Assembly (NCBI RefSeq): GCF_002410825.1
Contig: NZ_DHOS01000047.1
Location: 72,022 to 136,021 of the forward strand
Reading direction: 5' to 3'
Origin: Proteiniphilum sp. UBA5384
GTDB taxonomy: Bacteria > Bacteroidota > Bacteroidia > Bacteroidales > Dysgonomonadaceae
Length of the DNA stretch: 64,000 nt
Positions 53,286-61,394 of the stretch are shown one piece after another. The notes below the pieces were generated by a model that did no database searches, was not told the origin of the DNA, and saw only the letters and a list, made by a program, of their open reading frames with translations. Numbering within the stretch: position 1 is the stretch's first letter; every line of letters starts with the position of its first letter. Made by a program: the position numbers and the translations under genes.

Positions 53286-54737
53286 TCATTCCAATGATGT
53301 GAACGACTTGAAATATTGGTAAAGGTCGGTTTCACTCGGGATACCCAGTTTTTTTCTCAGCCGGTTTTTGCTTGTTTGTACCGAACGATGCGTAATAAAC
53401 ATGCAATCGGCTATTTCCTTCGATGAGAAATTCAGGTAAATAAGGGCACTTAATCGCAACTCGGTATTGGTCAGGTCCGGATGATGAGTGAGGAGGTTTT
53501 GTGAAAATTCGGGATAGACCTCGTTGAAGCGGGGCAGGAAAGCGGAGCTGTTCCTTTTGGCCAACTCAATCACTTCCCCCAGCGCATCGCTCAGTTTTTG
53601 TTTCAGTACCAGGATTTCCGATTCTTTCTTTTTTCTTTTTATTACCAGTTTCCGGTATATGATACCTGAAATTAATAAAGCAATTATAAAGAATATGGCT
53701 ACCAGGGAAATGATTCCCTGCAGTTTCAGGTGTGACATTTTTCGCTCTTCACCGAGTAACATCGAGAAAGCCTCCTCCGCCGCCTCATTCCTTGACTCGC
53801 CCAATTCGGTTGATACCTGCTGCAGTTTTTCCCGGTACCATCTTGCCGAGTCTTCTTCACCCCGGCGGGAGTAAATCTCGGCTATGCTTGTGTAAAATTC
53901 CGGTAATTCATTTTTTATATTGGTTAACATCAAGTTATCCAGTCCCTCACGATAAAGCACCATTGCAGAATCGCTTTTCCCTGTTTCCACTTGCAGATCG
54001 CCCCATCGCCGGTAAAGCCAGGAGGAATAGGGGTAATTATATTGACGGATGATGGAATGTGCCTTATGAAAGTAATATGTTGCCGAATCATATTGCAATT
54101 GTTTCGTATAATATTCGCCGAAATGGGCATAGAGGTTGATCTTGTTCCTGAATGACAGACTGTCATTCATGGTAGAGAGCAATTGTTCATTTTTTTTCAT
54201 CCAGTAGAGTGATGAATCCGGCTTTTCACGTATCATGCTATAAGCCATGGCCAAATTTTCATAAGCCAGACTGGTAAAACGGTCCCTTTCCTGCTTGTCT
54301 TTTATCTTCCGGGTATAGGCCTGGGCTTTCATGAACTCTCTCATTGATGCATTCTCCAAATTGAGCATATAGTATACCTGCCCTTTTATCCTGCTTATTT
54401 CTGACTGAATTATCGGATTATCTCTGCTGTAGCGCTCTTCTTCCGCATGTGAGAGGTATTCCAGCGATTTCTGATAATTGCCCAGATAGCTCATCACCTG
54501 TCCTATATAAAAACAGGACATCGCTTTTCCTTTCGAATACCTTATATCCCTGCTCAATGATAATGCTTCGGTGGCGAGTTCAAGTGCTCTGACCGGTCTT
54601 ACTTTTGATATTTCTACAGACACCGTGGAAATTAAACTGTCGGCTTTTTCTATACCTCCTTCCCCCAAGTGAATGGATACAGCTTCTGCGTCGATAAAAA
54701 TAAGGAATAATGAACAAAAGAATAAGAAATGCCTCAT
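53286..54737 (-). CDS. TPR/LuxR-type membrane regulator, second copy
   Basis: A 483-residue regulator with the architecture of the gene at 38356: signal peptide MRHFLFFCSLFLIFIDAEA (start chosen here; the open frame runs to 54782), TPR-like helices (for example YSKGKAMSCFYIGQVMSYLGNYQKSLEYL), and one membrane helix (IISLVAIFFIIALLISGIIY). A coiled linker leads to a LuxR-type HTH: LNFSSKEIADCMFITHRSVQTSKNRLRKKLGI. The periplasmic sensor is thus joined to a cytoplasmic DNA-binding end. It is divergent from the second fimbrial operon and is its most likely regulator. The signal it senses is unknown. Confidence 0.85.
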   Translation of the reverse strand: MRHFLFFCSLFLIFIDAEAVSIHLGEGGIEKADSLISTVSVEISKVRPVRALELATEALSLSRDIRYSKGKAMSCFYIGQVMSYLGNYQKSLEYLSHAEEERYSRDNPIIQSEISRIKGQVYYMLNLENASMREFMKAQAYTRKIKDKQERDRFTSLAYENLAMAYSMIREKPDSSLYWMKKNEQLLSTMNDSLSFRNKINLYAHFGEYYTKQLQYDSATYYFHKAHSIIRQYNYPYSSWLYRRWGDLQVETGKSDSAMVLYREGLDNLMLTNIKNELPEFYTSIAEIYSRRGEEDSARWYREKLQQVSTELGESRNEAAEEAFSMLLGEERKMSHLKLQGIISLVAIFFIIALLISGIIYRKLVIKRKKKESEILVLKQKLSDALGEVIELAKRNSSAFLPRFNEVYPEFSQNLLTHHPDLTNTELRLSALIYLNFSSKEIADCMFITHRSVQTSKNRLRKKLGIPSETDLYQYFKSFTSLE

Positions 54738-55321
54738 AGATGTTGGTGCTCTTTTCGCAAAAATAGTATTAATACCACTCAATTCAAAATTTATTTTTAT
54801 CTCTTTTGGTATCGGAATCCGCTCTTTTTTATGTCAATAAAAATATGGGTTTTATCTCAATCTATATTTCCGGTAGAAAAAAGGTGATAACTATTATACT
54901 TTGATATTTAGAGAGATATCCTTGTAGGCGGAATCTTTAATAAGAGATGTTGTATGTATGTTGTACCTTGAATTGTCCTTTTTTTTATAAATAGTGTGAA
55001 CTTTACCGATAATTTCAAGTTGTTAGTACCGATATCCCATTAGCTAGTTTTAGGTGAGAGTTAAAGGTCTGTAAAACTGAAATATTCCCTATATGAGGTA
55101 GGTGATGGTCGAAAATAAAATTGTCCTTATTAATAAATAACATGTCCTTTTTTATATAAAAATTGCAATAAAAATAGACAATAATATTTCATTATATAGA
55201 CAATGAAGAAAATGCGCCATCATTTTGTGCATTTTTGAAAAAGTGGATTATTAACTGACATATTATAGGGGTAGGAATCAACTTTTTATTATAATGACAC
55301 ATAATATATCTATTAAAAAGT
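54738..55321. other. AT-rich divergent control region of fimbrial operon B
   Basis: These 584 bases between the regulator and the DUF3575 gene hold no gene I can support. They are strongly AT-rich and contain repeated ATTGTCY motifs with 22-bp phasing between 54972 and 55204. No full housekeeping promoter was recognised, as would fit an activator-dependent or phase-controlled promoter. Confidence 0.6.
54972..55204. repeat. Repeated ATTGTCY motif with 22-bp phasing
   Basis: ATTGTCC at 54972-54978 and 55120-55126, and a CATGTCC variant at 55141-55147, are on the plus strand. ATTGTCT is found on the minus strand (AGACAAT) at 55176-55182 and 55198-55204. TGTCCTT recurs 22 bases apart (55122 and 55144), as does ATAGACAAT (55174 and 55196). 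The two pairs face each other, so an inverted arrangement of phased sites lies upstream of operon B. Confidence 0.5.
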
Positions 55322-55897
55322 ATGAGTAAACCAAAACTGTTAATTATCGCAACAGCGCTATTACTTGCCGGTAATAGTACGTATGCGCAGGTAGCCGGTA
55401 TCAAGACCAATTTGATAGCGGATGCCACCACAACAATGAATCTGGGAGTTGAGATTGCAACGACCCCTAAGAATACATTGGATCTTTACGTGAATTGGAA
55501 TCCATGGGAGCCAAGTGGAGGACGACTTATCAAGCATTTGCTTGTACAGCCCGAGTATCGCTGGTGGTTTTGTGAGAAGTTTGCCGGGTCGTTCCTGGGA
55601 GTCCACCTGCATGGCGGATTTTTCAATTGGGCAGATGTGAAACTGCCTTTCAAAATGTATCCCCAATTAAGGACGCATCGCTATGAGGGAGCATTTATCG
55701 GAGGAGGGGTCTCGTATGGCTACCAATGGGTGCTTTCAAAGCATTGGAATCTTGAGGCGAATGTGGGGGCAGGATATGCCTATATCAATTTCGACAAGTA
55801 CCAGTGTGGTGATTGCGGGAAGCGTCTTGAGAAGGACAAGGACAAGCACTATTTCGGTCCCACCAAAGCGGCACTAAGTATAATCTATGTATTTTAA
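55322..55897 (+). CDS. DUF3575 outer-membrane protein, first gene of fimbrial operon B
   Basis: A 191-residue secreted protein, signal peptide ending in STYAQ. It keeps the family motifs of the copy at 32299: VAGIKTNLIADATTTMNLGVEIA, QPEYRWWF, GGGVSYGYQWVLSKHWNLEANVGAGYAYINFDKY, a CGDCG cysteine pair and GPTKAALSIIYVF. Probably an outer-membrane beta-barrel accessory to fimbria assembly. It is followed after three bases by the DUF3868/OmpA gene. Confidence 0.87.
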   Translation: MSKPKLLIIATALLLAGNSTYAQVAGIKTNLIADATTTMNLGVEIATTPKNTLDLYVNWNPWEPSGGRLIKHLLVQPEYRWWFCEKFAGSFLGVHLHGGFFNWADVKLPFKMYPQLRTHRYEGAFIGGGVSYGYQWVLSKHWNLEANVGAGYAYINFDKYQCGDCGKRLEKDKDKHYFGPTKAALSIIYVF

Positions 55898-55900
55898 AAA

Positions 55901-57247
55901 ATGATGATTGCAATGAGAAATATATTTATAACCGGTTTTCTCCTATTATCCATTGTCACTTTACAGGGGCAATCATACCCCGGTGGTGTGCGTGTGGAGA
56001 ACCTGAATGTACAGTTGTTGGAGGACAACAACCTATTGGATGTCAATCTCGACTTTGTCCTGCCGGAAGGGTTGAAAGTGAAGACGAACCGGATGATGAC
56101 ACTCACCCCTATCGTCCGTGGAACAAGTAATCAGGAGTTGCTCCCTTCCGTATATGTATATGGCAGGAAGCGCCAGATCCTGTCGGAACGTAATGATCGT
56201 ATACCGGAAGAAGAGACTGGGCGGGTATTCCGGCGGACCAACAAGCAGGAGCAGGTGATCAACTATAGCGCTACCTTACCCGCCGAGCCGTGGATGGATC
56301 AATCGGAACTGATCCTGGAACTGGATATCTGTGGATGCGGGAATCAGTCGGAAGATATCACATACCTCTCCTTGACAGGTATCGACATACCCCGGGCACC
56401 CGAGTTGCCGGCGATCCTTTACAGGGTGCCTGAGGCCGAGAAAGTGAAACGGCGCGTGCTACAAGGGCAAGCCTATATAGATTTCCCCATCAACGAGATC
56501 GTTATTTATCCCGATTATATGAGAAACACCATCGAATTGGCCAAGATAGACAGTACCTTGAGAGGATTCGAGGCAAGCGATATACAGAGGCTCTCCCTCC
56601 ACGGGTTTGCTTCTCCCGAAGGATCTTATAATAATAACGTGTACCTCGCAAAAGGGCGTACGCAAGCATTGAAAGATTATATTATCCGGAAATTCAAAAT
56701 CCCCGGAACCATTATAGAAACCAACTATACACCGGAGAACTGGGAAGGATTTATCCGGCTGGCCGAAAGCTCCCAGTTGAAGGAAAAAGAGCGCATCCTC
56801 GAAATTGCCGGAAAGGATATCGAGCCCGACCGGAAAGAGGCTGAATTGAAGGCGATGCCTGAAGCGTTCCGCCACATGACCCGCAACTGGTTCCCGGTAC
56901 TTCGCCATACCAATTACGAAATTGAGTATGTGTTGCCGGAATATACGGCTGTGGAAGCGCGTGGCGTGGCCATGGAGAATCCTTCACAATTAAGTGTGCG
57001 TGAGATGTATGATGCCGCTCTGCTCTGCGGACGTGGGTCGGAGGAGTATTATCAGTTGATAGAAACCGCAGTGCGTACCTATCCCGATAATCCCGATGCC
57101 AACCTGAATGCTGCTTCCGCAGCACTGGAACAAGGAGATATTGAGGCTGCCCAAAAGTATATGCAGAAGGCAGACCTTTCCACACCGGAGGGTAAGAATA
57201 ATATGGAATATATCAAAATATTGAAAAAAAGCAATGATAAAAAATAG
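55901..57247 (+). CDS. DUF3868 protein with OmpA-like domain, operon B
   Basis: A 448-residue exported protein with signal peptide ending near LQGQS. The N-terminal DUF3868 domain has GLKVKTNRMMTLTPIVRGTSNQELLPSVYVYGRKRQIL. The OmpA-like part has RGFEASDIQRLSLHGFASPEGSYNNNVYLAKGRTQALKDYI. The C-terminus is TPR-like (NPDANLNAASAALEQGDIEAAQKYMQKAD). It parallels the gene at 30831. Its last codons overlap the start of the next gene by 14 bases, so translation of the two is coupled. Confidence 0.87.
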   Translation: MMIAMRNIFITGFLLLSIVTLQGQSYPGGVRVENLNVQLLEDNNLLDVNLDFVLPEGLKVKTNRMMTLTPIVRGTSNQELLPSVYVYGRKRQILSERNDRIPEEETGRVFRRTNKQEQVINYSATLPAEPWMDQSELILELDICGCGNQSEDITYLSLTGIDIPRAPELPAILYRVPEAEKVKRRVLQGQAYIDFPINEIVIYPDYMRNTIELAKIDSTLRGFEASDIQRLSLHGFASPEGSYNNNVYLAKGRTQALKDYIIRKFKIPGTIIETNYTPENWEGFIRLAESSQLKEKERILEIAGKDIEPDRKEAELKAMPEAFRHMTRNWFPVLRHTNYEIEYVLPEYTAVEARGVAMENPSQLSVREMYDAALLCGRGSEEYYQLIETAVRTYPDNPDANLNAASAALEQGDIEAAQKYMQKADLSTPEGKNNMEYIKILKKSNDKK

Positions 57248-58136
57248 CTATAAGATAGCAGGGATTACACTGCTTTTACTGCTTGTGTCTTGTATCAAAT
57301 CTGATTACGACACGGAAAATTGCCCGGGGCTCTATACCATTACCCCTCTTGTCCCGGTAGAACTGCAACAGAGTACCAATGAATTTTTGTCCGAAGCAGC
57401 CACTTCTGTGAAGTATCCTACCGATGCGCAATGGCGTATAACCGAAGTGGGACCGGATAACACCCTCGAGTTGCTGAAAGGACAATACAGGGCCTACTCC
57501 GTGAAAGGAGCAACCGACCAGGTGACGATACACTCTGGTTCGACGGTCTCTGTCAGCTCTGAAAACGGGGCGGCCGGTGAACCAGGTAATTTTGTGGCAG
57601 GTGCCATTGACTTCAACGTGGAAGGAGGACTGGTCGATTGGGGTATTATCAATTACGACTTGCCGACTAATATCCAGACCCGCCTGCTGACCCTGAAAGT
57701 GAAAATCGAGGGAGATAACAGCAGTTTGGTGGAATCGGTATCGGCTACCGTGGATGGCATCGCACTGTCCCGTGAGTTACGCGATGCCTTTATCGAGGAC
57801 GGGGAACGCAACCGTTACCCCTCGCTGAGCACAGGATATGCGGCCTATGCAATGGATGTCAAAGAGAATGATGGATTTTATACCGATTCCCGGCGGTTGT
57901 TGGGATTAGATGGCAATGCCAAACAGAACCTTGCGCTGACCATCCATTACGAGGGGGGATTCAAGAAGAGTTTCCTCTATGATATTACCGGAGACCTCGA
58001 CGGGTTTCATACCCGTAAGGTAATCGAGCCTTGGTTTATACATATCGTCTTACGGGCGGGAGCCGATTTTACAGCCACTATAGAAGACTGGCAGTCAGGA
58101 CCCGAAAAGTGGATGGATGCCACACCCAATAATTAA
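57234..58136 (+). CDS. FimB/Mfa2-like (possibly DUF5119) accessory lipoprotein
   Basis: A 300-residue lipoprotein, lipobox LLVSC. SDYDTENCPGLYTITPLVPVELQQ resembles the Asp-Cys-Pro opening of FimB/Mfa2 anchors. ELLKGQYRAYSVKGATDQVTIHSG and RLLTLKVKIEGDNSSLVESVSATVDGIALS are the usual core strands. The end FTATIEDWQSGPEKWMD has the W-x-x-GPE motif of fimbrillin-type domains. It holds the position between DUF3868/OmpA and the large fimbrillins. An anchor role is inferred; the family name is not certain. Confidence 0.7.
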   Translation: MIKNSYKIAGITLLLLLVSCIKSDYDTENCPGLYTITPLVPVELQQSTNEFLSEAATSVKYPTDAQWRITEVGPDNTLELLKGQYRAYSVKGATDQVTIHSGSTVSVSSENGAAGEPGNFVAGAIDFNVEGGLVDWGIINYDLPTNIQTRLLTLKVKIEGDNSSLVESVSATVDGIALSRELRDAFIEDGERNRYPSLSTGYAAYAMDVKENDGFYTDSRRLLGLDGNAKQNLALTIHYEGGFKKSFLYDITGDLDGFHTRKVIEPWFIHIVLRAGADFTATIEDWQSGPEKWMDATPNN

Positions 58137-58166
58137 TCAGTAAAAGAAAACAAAAACAGCAAATAT

Positions 58167-61100
58167 ATGAAGAGCTCATTATTCAAATTTATCTTTGTAA
58201 GTACATTTGCGGCCATGTTTGCCGTAGCTTGTACGAATGATGTGGTGAACCCGGGACGGGAGGATGGCGTGGCTGTCCGTATCTCCGCCGATATGGGTGG
58301 AATGCAAAATCCGGCAATACCCAAAGCAGCAACCCGGGCAGCGAACACTACCTGGGAGCCGGGTGACGTGATCGGGGTGACGATGGTCAAACCCGTATCA
58401 TTTGACGTGATCAGCCCCTACCGTAACTTTGGGTACAAGAAGACATCGGGCGACGATATTACATTCTCACCCAACGATGCCTCGCAGATAATTTACTTCC
58501 CTACCAGTGACGAACAGGTGACTTTCAGGGCATATTACCCCTACAATAAGGAACTTGCCTCGAACTTGGTGATTCCGGTATCCACCAAGGATCAATCCAA
58601 CCTGGCCGGCATCGACCTGATGACAGCCGATCACCTTGCGGGAACCTCTACCCAGGATCCCAACGTGAAGTTCCACTTCTACCACCGGTTGGCAAAAGTA
58701 GTGGTGAACCTCACCGTGGATAACAACAGCATATCCATTCTTAACGGGGTGCAACTGACAATGGGTGCCCAGAAGACAGAGGCCAGTTACGACCTGGTCA
58801 GCGAGGAGTTGATTGTCAACAACAGTGCTCCCGACGCCATCATAAACATCCCGGTTTCCGGTGCGAAAGGGGATGCCATTGTATTGCCGAGAGACGCCGG
58901 TGAAGGTATGGAATTTAAAATTACTACTGCCGAAGGGCGTATATACACGGCAGTGATGGACCAAGACCTTGAGTTGAAAGCCGGTTATATCCACACGTTT
59001 CATATCCGCTTGAAATCGGATGTGGAGATCACCGCTACCATAGAGCCGTGGATAGAAGGTCCGGAGCGCTCCTATGACGCGGTACACTTAGTGACGGGAT
59101 TAGGGGTGACCGAAGGGTTTGACATGGGACACGAACTGGATCTCTTCCTGAAGGAAGGGGCTGCGCCTGACTTCTCGTTGTTAAGAAAGTTCACCCTTGA
59201 TGGAGAGAACAACTGGATTCCCGCTTCGCCTGTCTATTGGGAAAGCATCGTCGGGTCACCCGCGGTATTCCGGGGTGCTACCGTCTATGAAGAAGCATTG
59301 AACAGTACCCAGATGGCCGATATCCTTATTTCGAAAGATATTGAGGTGGCTCCGTTTAAAGGCATCAACCTCGAACTGGAACATGCGGGCTCCAGGCTGA
59401 ATATCATATTGCAATCTTCCGACGGAACATATACCGATGCCGATCTTGAAGGTGCGACCGTTGTGTTGCCCGGCTACCTGAACGCCGGTTCCTATAACAA
59501 TAAGGGAGAGTTTGTACCCGGCACTGCGCGCGGCGATATAAGTCCCGAGAACGGGGTAGCCATCTTCCCGCCGCAATCCGTGGCCAATGGCGATAACCTG
59601 CTCACAGTGGAGATTGATGGACGCCTCTACGAGGTGAAGGTGGAAGAAGTAGGTGGCTTCGATTATGAAAAAGGATACGACTACACCTTTGTGGTCGACG
59701 CGAGAAAAGCCCAAGTGGAGCTGAGTACCTTGGTCAGCCCTTGGATAGAGGAGACGCGCGAGTATGAAGTTCGTATCGGATCGGCAAACCTCGATAACAA
59801 CGAAGGCGACCTGTTAGACGAAGACCAACTCTATCTCTTCTCGGGTGACAACACCAACCGTGCTACCCTCCCAGGCCGATTTGTATATAACGAAACGACT
59901 GACACATGGACCTACGAAGGACCGTCGGCACCCCTCTACTGGGAAGATATCACCGACACGGGAAATCTCTACGCCTCCATTACCCGCCCCGCTTTTAATG
60001 CGGCTTCGGGTAATAACCAGTCCGCCGACTATATTACCGCTACTCCCATCGAAAACAAGGGAGGTACCCACAATACCGCGCTGAATTTCAAGATGACGCA
60101 CCAAGTGGCCAAAGTGAACGTGATGCTCCGTTCCACCACATACGAAGAGTCTAAGCTGTTGAATGCCAATGTAACCCTTCCCGGTTACGCTATTGGCGGA
60201 GGATTAGATAAAGGGATCTATGTCCCCGGAACCGGGGTAGGACCCATCCTGCTCGGGAAGCCGGTGAAAACAGGTGCCGTCCCGGAGATAACATACAACA
60301 CATCGTCATACTTGCAACCGCAAACAATTGGTTTGTCGCAAGACCTCGTGACGGTGGAGATGGATGGGCGTACCTATACCGTGAAGCCGGAGGATTTAAC
60401 AGCAGCCCCTTCAGATCCTGTTGTATATGAAGCAGGCAAGGTGGCCAACCTGATCATCACCATCGAGAAAACAGGATTGAGCGCCAGCGTGGAAGTGACC
60501 GGATGGACAGAGTTGCCCGCATTGGAGTACGAAGCGCTCTTCTTCTCAGTGACCAATAAGGCATCGGCCGGGTTTGAGCACAACGATCAAGTCAAGTTCT
60601 ACAAGCTGAACGCCGGTGGTATCGCTGTAGAGGATATCAGTAATGTATATCAGTATACCGGTGGATCTGCCAGTGGCATGTTAAGCCCTGTGGGAACACC
60701 CTGGTATAGAGATGATTTCCAAACAGGCGATCTTATTTCGGCAATCTATCCCGCCAATGCGACCGCTCTTGTCGCCGGCGAACGCACATTCAACTGGACT
60801 GCCAAGAGTAGCGGAATTACCAACGCGCACGAAGACGACCTGATGATTGCGGCTCCTGTCGCAGCGAGGAACTTGGGAGAGATACAAGCCAATGGCGATG
60901 TGGAGTTCGAGTTCAAACACGTACTGAGCAAGGTCACGATCAACCTGATCGTGGGTGAGGGATTTGCATCCACCGAAATAATGCCTGCCACGGTAGCGAT
61001 GAATAACTTCCAGCTGTCGGGAACAGTTGATGCGATCAACGGTATAGCTACTCCGACGGGGACTGCCACTACCACTTTTAACCCCACGAAGTTGGGTACA

Positions 61101-61358
61101 CCCAATAGTGTGACAGGCAAAACGGTAGTATCCAGTTATGAGGCGTTCGTGATGCCGCAAACTATCGTAGGCAATACGGTGATGGTGACGGTGAGACTGG
61201 GCGACGGTATATTCCAAGCCAAACTACCGGCGGATAGAGTGTTTGCCGCAGGTGTGCACAACACGCTGAACCTGACGCTGAACAAGACAGGTGCAGAACT
61301 CTCTGCCTCTATTGTGGACTGGAATCATGAAGGGCCCATCGATATAGAACTACATTAA
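58167..61358 (+). CDS. Giant fimbrillin with four tandem fimbrillin-like domains
   Basis: A 1063-residue lipoprotein precursor (Cys22). Arg57-Ala58 in KAATRAANTTWEPGD is the likely Arg-protease maturation site. Four homologous domains follow. Each starts with a GH/D-x-L/V-x-F/L-type strand (GDVIGVTM, GHELDLFL, EDQLYLFSG, NDQVKFYKL) and ends with a Trp motif (TIEPWIEGP, LVSPWIEET, VTGWTELP, IVDWNHEGP), with PGY and PPQ or QPQT motifs in between. Usual fimbrillins have one such unit. It could form a long multi-domain stalk or adhesin on the surface. Confidence 0.85.
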   Translation: MKSSLFKFIFVSTFAAMFAVACTNDVVNPGREDGVAVRISADMGGMQNPAIPKAATRAANTTWEPGDVIGVTMVKPVSFDVISPYRNFGYKKTSGDDITFSPNDASQIIYFPTSDEQVTFRAYYPYNKELASNLVIPVSTKDQSNLAGIDLMTADHLAGTSTQDPNVKFHFYHRLAKVVVNLTVDNNSISILNGVQLTMGAQKTEASYDLVSEELIVNNSAPDAIINIPVSGAKGDAIVLPRDAGEGMEFKITTAEGRIYTAVMDQDLELKAGYIHTFHIRLKSDVEITATIEPWIEGPERSYDAVHLVTGLGVTEGFDMGHELDLFLKEGAAPDFSLLRKFTLDGENNWIPASPVYWESIVGSPAVFRGATVYEEALNSTQMADILISKDIEVAPFKGINLELEHAGSRLNIILQSSDGTYTDADLEGATVVLPGYLNAGSYNNKGEFVPGTARGDISPENGVAIFPPQSVANGDNLLTVEIDGRLYEVKVEEVGGFDYEKGYDYTFVVDARKAQVELSTLVSPWIEETREYEVRIGSANLDNNEGDLLDEDQLYLFSGDNTNRATLPGRFVYNETTDTWTYEGPSAPLYWEDITDTGNLYASITRPAFNAASGNNQSADYITATPIENKGGTHNTALNFKMTHQVAKVNVMLRSTTYEESKLLNANVTLPGYAIGGGLDKGIYVPGTGVGPILLGKPVKTGAVPEITYNTSSYLQPQTIGLSQDLVTVEMDGRTYTVKPEDLTAAPSDPVVYEAGKVANLIITIEKTGLSASVEVTGWTELPALEYEALFFSVTNKASAGFEHNDQVKFYKLNAGGIAVEDISNVYQYTGGSASGMLSPVGTPWYRDDFQTGDLISAIYPANATALVAGERTFNWTAKSSGITNAHEDDLMIAAPVAARNLGEIQANGDVEFEFKHVLSKVTINLIVGEGFASTEIMPATVAMNNFQLSGTVDAINGIATPTGTATTTFNPTKLGTPNSVTGKTVVSSYEAFVMPQTIVGNTVMVTVRLGDGIFQAKLPADRVFAAGVHNTLNLTLNKTGAELSASIVDWNHEGPIDIELH

Positions 61359-61394
61359 TCACACCCGAGCAACAAATTAAAAATTTGATTAGAT

